Source: JAFGBM01 sp964564915
Lineage (GTDB): Bacteria > Actinomycetota > Actinomycetes > Actinomycetales > Demequinaceae
Direction of reading: 5' to 3'
Assembly (NCBI GenBank): GCA_964564915.1
Contig: CAZMCU010000015.1
Coordinates: 1 to 33,715, forward strand
Length of the DNA: 33,715 nucleotides
Made by a program: the position numbers and the translations under genes. Numbering within the stretch: position 1 is the stretch's first letter; every line of letters begins with the position of its first letter. Under the pieces are notes generated by a model that ran no database searches, was not told the DNA's origin, and was given only the letters and a program-made list of their open reading frames with translations. Shown one piece after another: positions 6,857 through 14,970 of the stretch.

Positions 6857-7990
6857 ATGTCGAAGAAAGTCCGCGTGCTAGATGTCGAGGGTTTGCAGTC
6901 GCTGATCGGTGAGTTACGTAAGCGCGGGTATACGGTCATCGGACCGACGGTGAGGGACGGCGCGATCGTCCAAGCCCAGGTGACGTCCGTGGACGACCTT
7001 CCCCGAGGATGGGGGGACGAACAGGACGCCGCTCACTATCGCTTGCGCGAGCGTGGCGACGACGCCTTCTTCGGATTCGCCTCCGGCGCCACGTCGATGA
7101 AATCGATCCTCTTTCCCGCAACCGAACTGATCTGGAGCGGTAAGCGCGACGAGACGGGGGCGTTCACGGTCGATGGCGCAACGAAGCCGGAACCGGGACC
7201 GCCCTACGCCCTCCTGGGGGTTCGCGGATGCGACCTCAAGGCCATCGAGATTCACGATGTGGTGCTGACGAGCAGGGGGTTCAAGGACGCTCATTACGCT
7301 TCGCGTCGCAAGGGGACCTTTATCGTCTCCGCGACGTGCGGCGAGCCCGGGGGGACCTGCTTCTGTGCCTCCCTCGGCACGGGCCCCAGCCCATCGAGCG
7401 GGTACGACCTCAACCTCACGGAACTGGTCGGGCCCAAGAGCCACACGTTCGTCGTTGGCGTGGGGTCGGACAAGGGGCAAGAGGTCCTCGACGCGATTCA
7501 GGCTCCCGTCGCATCCTCCGCAGAGATCGAGGCGTCGGACGACGTCGTCAGGAACGCCGCTCTCACGATGGGGCGCGAACTCGATACCGACGGCCTCAAG
7601 TACCTCATGTACGCCAACGCCGAGAGTCCCCACTGGGACGATGTTGCCGCCCGATGCCTCGCGTGCACCAACTGCACCCTCGTCTGTCCCACGTGTTTCT
7701 GCACGTCGGTTGAGGATGTGAGCGACCTGACCGGGACGACCGCGTCGCGTCACCGTGTGTGGGACTCCTGCTTCTCCGAGAGCTTCTCGTACATTCACGG
7801 AGGAAGCGTTCGCGAATCGACACGCTCGCGATACCGCCAATGGATCACCCACAAGCTGGCGTCCTGGGAAGACCAGTTCGGGATGACGGGATGCGTCGGT
7901 TGTGGACGATGCATCACCTGGTGCCCGGCCGCCATCGACATCACCGCGGAGGCCGCCGCCCTCCGCGGAGCCTCAACGGCGAGGAAGTAG
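6857..7990 (+). CDS. hydB: Group 3b [NiFe] hydrogenase beta subunit (iron-sulfur electron-transfer subunit)
   Basis: A 377-residue protein of the HydB/AsrA family. It carries two ferredoxin-like [4Fe-4S] motifs near its end, CLACTNCTLVCPTCFC (about 268-283) and CVGCGRCITWCP (about 344-355), plus further cysteines in ATCGEPGGTCFC (about 157-168). In archaeal sulfhydrogenases this subunit passes electrons between the diaphorase subunit and the hydrogenase module and contributes to sulfur or polysulfide reduction. It is the first gene of a twelve-gene operon; the order beta, gamma, delta, alpha is that of Pyrococcus hydBGDA. AsrA of sulfite reductase is the close alternative, but the hydrogenase subunits downstream settle it. 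Confidence 0.92.
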   Translation: MSKKVRVLDVEGLQSLIGELRKRGYTVIGPTVRDGAIVQAQVTSVDDLPRGWGDEQDAAHYRLRERGDDAFFGFASGATSMKSILFPATELIWSGKRDETGAFTVDGATKPEPGPPYALLGVRGCDLKAIEIHDVVLTSRGFKDAHYASRRKGTFIVSATCGEPGGTCFCASLGTGPSPSSGYDLNLTELVGPKSHTFVVGVGSDKGQEVLDAIQAPVASSAEIEASDDVVRNAALTMGRELDTDGLKYLMYANAESPHWDDVAARCLACTNCTLVCPTCFCTSVEDVSDLTGTTASRHRVWDSCFSESFSYIHGGSVRESTRSRYRQWITHKLASWEDQFGMTGCVGCGRCITWCPAAIDITAEAAALRGASTARK

Positions 7991-8000
7991 GAGCACGGAC

Positions 8001-8471
8001 ATGGACACCATCAAGGAGATCAAGGACTACCTTCCCGAGCACCCGTTCTTCAAAGGTCTCGACCCCGATCTGATCGCGTTCCTGGCCGGGTGCGCGCATA
8101 ACGTGCACTTCAAGGACGGCGAGATCCTCTTCAAGGAGGGGGGCAACGCCGATACGTTTTACGTCGTCCGCAAGGGTCGCGTGGCGATCCAGGTGCACCA
8201 CCCCGCGGGAGGCGGGAGCATCCTCGACACCGTCGACGCTGGCGGGGTCGTGGGCTGGACGTGGCTCATTCCCCCCTACAAGTGGATCTTCGACGCGACG
8301 GCGTCGGAAGATACAAGCGCGGTCGCATTTGACGGGGCATGCCTGAGAAAGAAATGCGAGGACGACCCGGTTGTGGGCTACGCGCTCATGAAGCGCGTCA
8401 CCCTTGTCATGTATGAGCGGCTCGAGGCCGCCCGCCTCCGTCTGCTCGATCTCTACGGTGCGGGGGCGTAG
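8001..8471 (+). CDS. Cyclic-nucleotide-binding-fold protein without DNA-binding domain
   Basis: A 156-residue protein. Residues about 15-130 form a CRP/cNMP-binding beta-roll (FKDGEILFKEGGNADTFYVV, then KGRVAIQVH and DTVDAGGVVGW). The phosphate-binding cassette, RxS/T in true cAMP binders, is not recognisable; the loop contains IPPYKWIFDATASED, so cAMP binding is doubtful. The helix-turn-helix of Crp/Fnr regulators is missing: the protein ends shortly after the long helix. It lies 10 bp after hydB and 2 bp before hydG, so it is made with the hydrogenase. I infer an accessory or allosteric role in the complex, not transcription control. Similar genes sit beside other group 3b hydrogenases as far as I recall. 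Confidence 0.85.
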   Translation: MDTIKEIKDYLPEHPFFKGLDPDLIAFLAGCAHNVHFKDGEILFKEGGNADTFYVVRKGRVAIQVHHPAGGGSILDTVDAGGVVGWTWLIPPYKWIFDATASEDTSAVAFDGACLRKKCEDDPVVGYALMKRVTLVMYERLEAARLRLLDLYGAGA

Positions 8472-8473
8472 CG

Positions 8474-9331
8474 GTGGCAGCGACACGCACCTCCACGAAA
8501 CTCGCCACCACCGACCCGATGGTGCCGCGTCCCTTCCGATTGCTGAGCAAGCGACACGACACCCACGACACCGTCACTCTTGAACTCGAACCGACCGACG
8601 GGGTGCCCCTCGCATTCAAAGCCGGTCAGTTCACCATGCTCCATGCCTTCGGTATCGGGGAGGTTCCGATCTCCATCAGCGGCAGTCCCGTTGCCGAGGG
8701 GCCGCTGGTTCACACGATTCGCAACGTTGGCGGGGTGACTCGCACGCTCGTGGAAGCCGAACCCGGCGTCGAGTTTGGCGTCCGCGGCCCGTTCGGAACC
8801 AGTTGGGATGTCTCGGACGGCAAGGGGGGAGACGTCGTCATCATCACGGGAGGCATCGGCCTCGCCCCGCTCCGCCCCGCGATCCTTGAGGTTCTCGCGG
8901 AGCGCGACCAGTACGATCGCGTCACCCTGCTCTACGGTGCGCGGACACCGGACGACATTCTGTTCGGCGACGAGTTGCGCCGGTGGGCAGACCTCAATGG
9001 CATCGCCGTTGAGGTCACCGTCGACAGCGCGGCCCCGGGATGGAAAGGTCGCGTGGGCTTCGTCACCCAGCTGATCTCGCGCGCGAGTTTCGACCCCGCG
9101 CATACGCTCGCGCTCGTGTGCGGTCCCGAGGTGATGATGCGGGCATGTGTGACCGAGTTACGCCAGCGCGGGGTTCCGGCGGGCGCCATGCGACTCTCGA
9201 TGGAACGAAGCATGAAGTGCGGGATCGGTCTCTGTGGCCACTGCCAACTTCGGGAACTGTTCATTTGCGTCGACGGGCCGGTGCTCACCTACGAACGCCT
9301 GGCGCCGTTGATGCAGAAGTGGGAGCTCTGA
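8474..9331 (+). CDS. hydG: Group 3b hydrogenase gamma subunit (FAD/NAD(P)-binding diaphorase)
   Basis: A 285-residue ferredoxin-NADP-reductase-like protein. ISISGSP (about 66-72) is the flavin-binding motif, ITGGIGLAPLRP (about 124-135) the pyridine-nucleotide motif, and CGIGLCGHCQL with a later C (ICVDGP) near 248-266 binds the C-terminal iron-sulfur cluster typical of HydG/PyrK/AsrB proteins. It exchanges electrons with NADP(H) or NAD(H). I use the GTG at 8474, 2 bp after the previous stop and preceded by a G-rich ribosome site; an ATG at 8519 is possible. It is part of the cytosolic complex with hydB, hydD and hydA. Confidence 0.92.
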   Translation: MAATRTSTKLATTDPMVPRPFRLLSKRHDTHDTVTLELEPTDGVPLAFKAGQFTMLHAFGIGEVPISISGSPVAEGPLVHTIRNVGGVTRTLVEAEPGVEFGVRGPFGTSWDVSDGKGGDVVIITGGIGLAPLRPAILEVLAERDQYDRVTLLYGARTPDDILFGDELRRWADLNGIAVEVTVDSAAPGWKGRVGFVTQLISRASFDPAHTLALVCGPEVMMRACVTELRQRGVPAGAMRLSMERSMKCGIGLCGHCQLRELFICVDGPVLTYERLAPLMQKWEL

Positions 9332-9332
9332 C

Positions 9333-10136
9333 ATGGCCGACGCACCCCTGCCCAAGATCGCCGTCTGGAAGTTCGCCTCCTGCGATGGATGCCAACTGAG
9401 TCTCCTCAACTGCGAGGACGAACTCCTCTCCATCGTCGGCGCCGTCCACATCGCCTACTTCCCGGAGGCGACGCGCGCGTTCGTCGAAGGCCCGTACGAG
9501 GTTTCGCTCGTCGAGGGCTCGGTCACCACCCCGGAGGATCTTGAGCGGATTCACGAGATCCGGGAGAAGTCCGGAATTGTCGTCACGATCGGAGCCTGCG
9601 CCACCGCTGGTGGCATCCAGGCGTTGCGCAACTGGGCGGATGTGGACGAGTTCCGTTCGATCGTCTACGCGCATCCCGAGTACCTTCACACCCTCGACAC
9701 GTCCACGCCCATCAGCGATCACATCAACGTTGACTTCGAACTCCGCGGGTGCCCGATCGATAAGTACCAACTGATCGAGGTTCTTGCCGCCTATCTACAG
9801 AAGCGCAAGCCGCGCGTCCCGACGTATAGCGTGTGCGTCGAATGCAAACGCAAGGGCGTGGTGTGTGTCGCCGTCGCGAAGGGACTTCCATGCCTCGGCC
9901 CCATCACGCAAGCCGGGTGTGGCGCCCTGTGCCCCTCGTTTGCCCGCGGCTGCTATGGCTGCTTCGGCCCGCAAGACAGCCCCAACGTTCGGTCCTTGAC
10001 TAACGGGCTGGCCCACAACGGAATGTCGGAGGACGACATCGTGCGCGTGCTTCGCACCTTCAATGCGGATGCGGGGGCCTTCAAGGCGGAATCGAATCGC
10101 CGAGCCGACGCCCTAGCGAAGGGGGCCGCGAAATGA
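9333..10136 (+). CDS. hydD: Group 3b [NiFe] hydrogenase small (delta) subunit
   Basis: A 267-residue small subunit without a Tat signal peptide, so the enzyme is cytosolic. The proximal cluster motif is FASCDGCQLSLLNCEDELL (C17 and C20), continued by GACATAGGIQALRNW and by the cysteine-rich C-terminal half (CVECKRKGVVC, then GLPCLGPITQAGC and CPSFARGCYGCFG). That is enough cysteines for three [4Fe-4S] clusters. It carries electrons between the NiFe site in the large subunit and the beta/gamma subunits. Its stop overlaps the hydA start (ATGA). Confidence 0.95.
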   Translation: MADAPLPKIAVWKFASCDGCQLSLLNCEDELLSIVGAVHIAYFPEATRAFVEGPYEVSLVEGSVTTPEDLERIHEIREKSGIVVTIGACATAGGIQALRNWADVDEFRSIVYAHPEYLHTLDTSTPISDHINVDFELRGCPIDKYQLIEVLAAYLQKRKPRVPTYSVCVECKRKGVVCVAVAKGLPCLGPITQAGCGALCPSFARGCYGCFGPQDSPNVRSLTNGLAHNGMSEDDIVRVLRTFNADAGAFKAESNRRADALAKGAAK

Positions 10137-11437
10137 CGCACCAACTCAAGGACGGTAGTCAGGTCCTCCAGGTGGGGATGCTCGCCCGCGTCGAGGGTGA
10201 AGGCGGCATGCACATCGAGATCAAGGACAAGGTTGTCCAGTCCGTCAAACTCAACATCTTCGAGCCCCCGCGCTTCTACGAGGCCTTCCTCCGCGGGCGC
10301 AAGTACACGGAACCGCCGGACATCACCGCTCGGATCTGTGGCATCTGCCCGGTCGCGTACCAGTCCGCCGCCACCGAGGCGATCGAGGCGATCTCCGGGG
10401 CCGTGACCACACCAGAGATCCAGACGATGCGCCGCCTCCTCTACTGCGGGGAGTGGATCGAAAGCCACGCGCTTCACATCTTCATGCTCCACGCCCCCGA
10501 CTTCCTGGGATTCGACTCCGTCATCGAGATGGCCGCCGACTACGGGCCCGTCGTCGAGATGGCGCTGCGGATCAAGAAGGCGGGCAACGACCTCATGACC
10601 CTCGTCGGCGGTCGTGCCATCCACCCCGTCAACGTCAAGGTGGGGGGGTTCTACCGTTTCCCCACTAAGGCCGACATGCTGACGTTGCGCCCGGACCTTG
10701 AGCGCGGCCTGGAGGAGTCCTTCGAGACCATCAAGCTCGTTTCCACGTTTGCCTTCCCCGAGATGGAGCAGCCCTACGAGTATGTGGCGCTACGCCATCC
10801 CGACTTCTACGGGATCGAGCGCGGCACCGTCGTCTCGACGATGGGGGCGGACTTTCCCGTCAGCGAATTCCCCGCTCACGTCAAGGAGTTTCACGTCGAG
10901 CACTCGAACGCGCTTCACGCGCATTTCGACGGAAAGATGTACATGGTTGGCCCGCTGGCCCGGTACACGCTCAACTTCGCCCAACTCTCCGATCGGTGCA
11001 AGGAAGCCGCCCTCGCCGTCGGTCTGGGGGAGACGTGTCGAAACCAGTTCAAGTCGATCATCGTTCGTGCCGTCGAGATGGCGTACGCATTCGAAGAGGC
11101 ATTGCGGATCATCGACGGATGGACGGACGGAGCGGCTCCGTCCGTTCCCGTAGCCCCCAAGGCGGGAGAGGGAATGGGGGCGTCGGAGGCACCCCGCGGC
11201 ATCATCTTCCACCGCTACGTCACCGATGCGGATGGCATCATCCAAGATGCGCAGATCGTGCCGCCCACCGCGCAGAATCAACCGAGCATCGAAGCTGACC
11301 TTAAGACGGCGGCTCAAGAGTGGGTGGACATGGACGACCATTCGCTCACCCACCGGTGCGAGCAAGCGATCCGGAACTACGACCCGTGCATTTCGTGCGC
11401 GACCCACTTCCTTGACCTCAGGATCAAGCGGTCATGA
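10133..11437 (+). CDS. hydA: Group 3b [NiFe] hydrogenase large (alpha) catalytic subunit
   Basis: A 434-residue large subunit. The four NiFe-binding cysteines are present: L1 motif ARICGICPVAYQ (about 65-76) and L2 motif DPCISCATH (417-425). The L1 form with AYQ instead of the downstream His of group 1 enzymes points to group 3b. Nine residues (FLDLRIKRS) follow the L2 His and should be cut off by the maturation protease encoded next. The enzyme should interconvert H2 and protons using NADP(H), and relatives also reduce polysulfide. Its start and stop overlap both neighbours by 4 nt. Confidence 0.96.
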   Translation: MTHQLKDGSQVLQVGMLARVEGEGGMHIEIKDKVVQSVKLNIFEPPRFYEAFLRGRKYTEPPDITARICGICPVAYQSAATEAIEAISGAVTTPEIQTMRRLLYCGEWIESHALHIFMLHAPDFLGFDSVIEMAADYGPVVEMALRIKKAGNDLMTLVGGRAIHPVNVKVGGFYRFPTKADMLTLRPDLERGLEESFETIKLVSTFAFPEMEQPYEYVALRHPDFYGIERGTVVSTMGADFPVSEFPAHVKEFHVEHSNALHAHFDGKMYMVGPLARYTLNFAQLSDRCKEAALAVGLGETCRNQFKSIIVRAVEMAYAFEEALRIIDGWTDGAAPSVPVAPKAGEGMGASEAPRGIIFHRYVTDADGIIQDAQIVPPTAQNQPSIEADLKTAAQEWVDMDDHSLTHRCEQAIRNYDPCISCATHFLDLRIKRS

Positions 11438-11943
11438 CGGAAGAGCGTGCGTTCGCTGGGAGGCCACTCGTCATCGGTCTCGGAAGTCCGGATCGAGGCG
11501 ACGACGCGGTCGGCCCCGTGGTCGCACGTGCCGTAGAGGCGCTCCATCTCCCGGGTGTCGACGTCTCCGTCCATGAGGACCCGACTGCGCTCTTCCACCT
11601 GTGGGCAGGGGCGAAGTGCGTCGTTGTCGTCGACGCGATCATGTCGGGCGTTGCGCCGGGAACCGTCGTCGTTCGAGAAGCTGGGGCGAGTTCCGACGCA
11701 CTCCCGGAGTCGGCGTGGACCCAGACCGGACGCGGGGGGACCCACGCTTTCGGCTTGGCTACCGCCGTGGAGTTGGCGCGAACCCTGGGGCGACTTCCAG
11801 AGCGGGTCATCCTCGTGGGCGTCGAAGCCGAGTCCTTCGAGCACGGAGAGGGGCTCACCGCAGGAGTCGCCGGGGCGATCGAGGAAGCCGTCGCCGCGGT
11901 ACGTTCCGAGCTTGAGCGGGCGTGTGTGGGGAGCGTGGCCTGA
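11434..11943 (+). CDS. Hydrogenase maturation protease (HyaD/HybD family)
   Basis: A 169-residue endopeptidase that trims the C-terminus of the large subunit after nickel insertion. VIGLGSPDRGDDAVGPVVAR near the N-terminus, VVVDAIMSG in the middle and GTHAFGLATAVELARTLG supply the Asp, Asp and His that read the bound nickel in this family. The gene overlaps hydA (ATGA) and its stop overlaps the hypC start (TGATG), so it is probably dedicated to this hydrogenase. Confidence 0.92.
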   Translation: MTEERAFAGRPLVIGLGSPDRGDDAVGPVVARAVEALHLPGVDVSVHEDPTALFHLWAGAKCVVVVDAIMSGVAPGTVVVREAGASSDALPESAWTQTGRGGTHAFGLATAVELARTLGRLPERVILVGVEAESFEHGEGLTAGVAGAIEEAVAAVRSELERACVGSVA

Positions 11944-12263
11944 TGTGCATAGGAGAGATTTGCCAGGTGGTGGGCGTTGAATCCGACGGTCGCGTCCGCG
12001 TACGGGGAGACCAGCGCGAGCACATCGTGACCCTCATGACGTTGGAGAAGGAAGCCGAGGTGGGGGACTGGCTCGTGGTGCACTCCGGTTTCGCTCTGGG
12101 GTGGCTCGATCCGGACGAGGCTGCCGAGGCAACGAAGCTTCGGGCGACTCCTCCTCGGCCCACCACTTCTCCCCGAGTTTCCGTACCGGCGGTTCCGGCA
12201 CCCGCTCTCGCCCCAACGGCGGAGCGCCAACCCCCTCTCTCGTTGACGGAGGCCCCATCATGA
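11943..12263 (+). CDS. hypC: HypC/HupF-type hydrogenase assembly chaperone
   Basis: A 106-residue protein that begins M-C-I-G-E, with the essential Cys2 of HypC. It has the OB-fold pattern ending GDWLVVHSGFALGWLDPDEA (about 46-65). HypC helps assemble the Fe(CN)2CO group with HypD and hands it to the large subunit. The last 35-40 residues are an unusual proline, serine and alanine-rich extension absent from most HypC proteins. The ATG at 11943 is certain because Cys2 is required. HypA, B, D, E and F are not in this window and must be elsewhere. Confidence 0.92.
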   Translation: MCIGEICQVVGVESDGRVRVRGDQREHIVTLMTLEKEAEVGDWLVVHSGFALGWLDPDEAAEATKLRATPPRPTTSPRVSVPAVPAPALAPTAERQPPLSLTEAPS

Positions 12264-13201
12264 CCCACACCAGACGACTGGGCCTTGCACTGGCGCTCGC
12301 AACCGCGTGCATCAGTGGCGTGAGCCTGTTCCTCAACGCCAACTACGTCACGTCCTATGCGAGCCCAACCGTGTACACCACGGCAAAGAACATCGTGGCC
12401 GCGCTCGTGCTCGGTGCGATCGTTCTTGCGGGAAGCCACCGCCGCGCTCGCCTGACGCGACCGACGAGGCCCGGGCAGTGGGTCGGGCTGGCGCTCGTCG
12501 CCATCGTCGGCGGAAGCGTCGCGTTCGTCCTCTTCTTCGAAGGTCTTGCCCGGGCCACGTCGGACCATCCCGCCGCCCAGGCCCAATTCATTCACAAGAC
12601 GCTCGTCATCTGGGTTGCGGTGCTTGCGGTCGCCTTCCTCCGCGAGAAGTTGACATGGGCACACGGTGTAGCGATCTCCCTCCTCGTTGTCGGGCAGGTG
12701 GGACTCAATGGCGGCGTTTCCTCGACCGTCGCCGCACTCCGCCACCCGGGAGTCCTGATGGTGTTCGGCGCGACCTTGCTATGGGCCATCGAGGTGGCCG
12801 TCTCCAAGAAGTTGTTGGCGGGATTGTCGTCGTGGACGCTGTCCATTACGCGCATGGCGGGAGGTTCCGTGGTCCTCCTGGGCTGGTCGGTCATCCAGGG
12901 GACGGTGGGGACGATCATCCCTCAGACCGCCGCGCAGTGGTCAGGGATCCTCGTCGCAGGGTTGTTGCTTGCGGGGTATGTCGCAACGTGGCACAACGCG
13001 CTCGCACGCGCACAGGCGGTGGACGTGACCGCGGTGCTCGTCTTCGCCGTCTTCGTGACCGCCGCGCTCAATGGTGCTTTCGCGGGGGTAAGCCTGGCTC
13101 CGCAAGCGCCGTGGTACGCCGCGGTCGTGCTGGGGACGGGCCTCCTCGCGTGGCAGATGTCGAGGCAGCGTCCCGCGCTCGTCGTGGGGGTTCCCGCGTA
13201 G
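12260..13201 (+). CDS. EamA/DMT-family transporter inside the hydrogenase operon
   Basis: A 313-residue membrane protein with about ten helices in two EamA-like halves (SLFLNANYVTSYASPTVYTT, then VAFVLFFEGLARATSDHPAA in the first half; GATLLWAIEVAVSKKLL in the second). DMT proteins export or import small metabolites; no substrate can be read from sequence. The start overlaps the hypC stop (ATGA) and the next gene follows after 8 bp, so it is co-expressed with hydrogenase assembly genes. A link to metal or cofactor supply is only a guess. The frame extends upstream of 12260, but that part is out-of-frame hypC. Confidence 0.8.
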   Translation: MTHTRRLGLALALATACISGVSLFLNANYVTSYASPTVYTTAKNIVAALVLGAIVLAGSHRRARLTRPTRPGQWVGLALVAIVGGSVAFVLFFEGLARATSDHPAAQAQFIHKTLVIWVAVLAVAFLREKLTWAHGVAISLLVVGQVGLNGGVSSTVAALRHPGVLMVFGATLLWAIEVAVSKKLLAGLSSWTLSITRMAGGSVVLLGWSVIQGTVGTIIPQTAAQWSGILVAGLLLAGYVATWHNALARAQAVDVTAVLVFAVFVTAALNGAFAGVSLAPQAPWYAAVVLGTGLLAWQMSRQRPALVVGVPA

Positions 13202-13209
13202 GGGTGACC

Positions 13210-13971
13210 ATGTCGAGCGGAGTCCTCCTGTTTAGCAGGTACGCGTATCCGCCGAACGTGCTGGGGTATTGCGGCCCCGACCACGCGCATCAACTGTTGG
13301 AGCAGGTATCGCTGGGGACCGCGGACGGCGAGCTTCGGCGCCTGGCGCGGGGCTTCGAGGGTGCTTGGCCGTACCTCGAACTCATCGCCGCCGCCTCCGG
13401 GATCGCGGACCCTCTCGACGAGCGAGTGGTTGAGGCCTACTGGGTGGGCAACTCGCTTCTCGATCGCGTGGGCCCCGCGCTCATGGGGGCGTCGATGGAG
13501 GACCGTTTCAAGGACAGGGCGGGGCGTTCGTGGGGTCGGCTGGCCGACGCTATCCCGGCAGGGGCGGTACCGCATCACTCCTTCCATGTCTTCGCCGTCT
13601 ACCCCTGGCTTGGTTTGCTGAGGGAAGGTCGACTCGATGAGCCGATGCGGGTGCTTCAGGGATGCCGCATTCGCTGGGGACGGGTCGAGTCGATCGCGGG
13701 AGACTCCGCCGTCGTCGCCTCGAAGCCGCTTGAGTGGGATGGTCGCGCCTTAAGGTTGGGCGCGCCACGGTTGGAGACGGTTCGCACGGGGTCGGCGGGG
13801 TTGGGGCTCGTTGGCGATCTCGCCGTCGGAGACTGGGTTTCCCTCCACTGGGACTGGGCGTGCGAACGATTGACCCCGCGTAGGCTTTCGTCACTTCGGC
13901 GCTACACCGCGCGACAGATCGCGATGATCAACTCCCTACCGGTTCCCGCGCCAGCGGCGGTACTTTCCTAG
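13210..13971 (+). CDS. Uncharacterised DUF6390-like protein of the hydrogenase operon
   Basis: A 253-residue soluble protein with no signal peptide or membrane segment. It resembles the family I know as DUF6390, with RYAYPPNVLGYCGPDHA near the N-terminus and a conserved PHHSFHVFAVYPWLGLLR in the middle. The second half looks beta-rich and partly HypC/OB-like in rhythm (GCRIRWGRVESIAGDSAVV, ending in VGDWVSLHWDWACERL), which is suggestive because HypC also ends in GDWLVVH. It lies between a maturation cassette and a nickel transporter, so a role in cofactor assembly or nickel handling is plausible but unproven. AGGGG before the ATG at 13210 supports the start; a GTG at 13204 is the alternative. 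Confidence 0.7.
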   Translation: MSSGVLLFSRYAYPPNVLGYCGPDHAHQLLEQVSLGTADGELRRLARGFEGAWPYLELIAAASGIADPLDERVVEAYWVGNSLLDRVGPALMGASMEDRFKDRAGRSWGRLADAIPAGAVPHHSFHVFAVYPWLGLLREGRLDEPMRVLQGCRIRWGRVESIAGDSAVVASKPLEWDGRALRLGAPRLETVRTGSAGLGLVGDLAVGDWVSLHWDWACERLTPRRLSSLRRYTARQIAMINSLPVPAPAAVLS

Positions 13972-13977
13972 GCGACC

Positions 13978-14970
13978 ATGCACATCCCCGACGGCTTCAT
14001 CAACCTTCCCACGTCACTCGGCGCGGCCACCGTCGCCGCGGGTGGCGTCGGCGCCAGCCTGCGTCAGGTTGGGCGGACCTTGCGGGATCGTGCCATTCCC
14101 CTCGCTGGGCTTGCCGCAGCGTTCGTGTTCGTCCTACAGATGTTGAACTTCCCGGTCGCAGCGGGAACATCGGGCCACGTCCTCGGGGGTGTCCTTGCCG
14201 CCGTCCTCCTCGGACCGTGGATCGCGGTGGTGGTGGTCACGGTCGTGATGGTGATCCAGGCCCTCGTCTTTGCCGACGGCGGGGTGTCCGCACTGGGGCT
14301 CAACGTAGTCAATATGGCGCTCGTGACCGTTCTGGTCGGTTGGCTCGTCTTCCGGGGCATCTCGCTTCTCCTTCCGCGAACCGGGACCTCTATCGTCATC
14401 GCGACGATGGTGGCGTCATGGGCGTCGGTGGTTGCGGCATCGGTGGCCTTCGTCATGGAGTACGCCCTTGGCGGAGGGGGTCAGGTTTCGGTGGCGACCG
14501 TGTTTCGGGCGATGGTGGGGGTGCACGCGTTCATCGGAATCGGGGAGGGGCTCATTGCCGGACTGGTCGTTTCCGCGGTCCTCGCCGCGCGTCCGGACCT
14601 TGTCTACGGAGCCGCAATCGTCGGAGTCAAGGGAGCCCAGCGTGCGCGGGTGGGGCGCGCCACGATCGCGAGCTTTGTGCTTGCGGGGGTTACCGCCGCG
14701 GTGCTTCTCCTCGTCGTTGTCGCCCCGCACGCCGCTTCCTCTCCCGACGGTCTGGAGCGGGTGGCAACGGATCAGGGAATCGCCGGGACGGCCGTCGACT
14801 CCGCCACCGCGGGATCACCCTTCGCCGACTACGGCATCTCGGGGATCGAGAACCAACCTTTGGGGACGATCCTGGCTGGGTTAGCGGGGATCGTGATCAC
14901 CTTCCTGATCGGGGGGCTCGTCATGCGGTGGTCGTCACGTCGCCCGTCGCGAGAGGAAGTTCGCTCGTGA
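13978..14970 (+). CDS. cbiM: ECF nickel/cobalt transporter substrate-binding membrane protein, CbiM/NikM with fused PDGLE domain
   Basis: A 330-residue membrane protein that starts M-H-I-P-D-G. In CbiM/NikM the amino group and side chain of this N-terminal Met-His pair bind the metal together with a His that is also found here at residue 67 (GHVLGG). About seven helices follow, then an extracellular PDGLE segment (near residue 254) and one more helix, so the auxiliary NikN/CbiN-like part is fused to the C-terminus. Nickel is the likely substrate because the gene belongs to a [NiFe] hydrogenase operon, but cobalt cannot be excluded. The start is fixed by the MHIPDG motif; its stop overlaps cbiQ (GTGA). 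Confidence 0.92.
   Translation: MHIPDGFINLPTSLGAATVAAGGVGASLRQVGRTLRDRAIPLAGLAAAFVFVLQMLNFPVAAGTSGHVLGGVLAAVLLGPWIAVVVVTVVMVIQALVFADGGVSALGLNVVNMALVTVLVGWLVFRGISLLLPRTGTSIVIATMVASWASVVAASVAFVMEYALGGGGQVSVATVFRAMVGVHAFIGIGEGLIAGLVVSAVLAARPDLVYGAAIVGVKGAQRARVGRATIASFVLAGVTAAVLLLVVVAPHAASSPDGLERVATDQGIAGTAVDSATAGSPFADYGISGIENQPLGTILAGLAGIVITFLIGGLVMRWSSRRPSREEVRS

Noticed and set aside
8001..8471. Crp/Fnr transcription factor
   Set aside because: The C-terminal helix-turn-helix is missing; only the sensor fold is present.
6857..9331. Anaerobic sulfite reductase (AsrA/AsrB) instead of hydrogenase subunits
   Set aside because: The first subunits resemble AsrA and AsrB, but no AsrC follows, and small and large [NiFe] hydrogenase subunits do.
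12307..13209. In-frame extension of the DUF6390-like gene by 300 codons upstream
   Set aside because: The extension overlaps the EamA gene in another frame and is Arg-rich nonsense. The real start at 13210 has its own ribosome site.
13967..13972. CCTAGG before cbiM as a third copy of a shared operator
   Set aside because: It is a single hexamer at the stop codon of the preceding gene, without promoter context. Several are expected by chance.
14217..14966. Upstream extension of cbiQ
   Set aside because: It overlaps cbiM in another frame; the GTGA overlap at 14967 gives the proper start.
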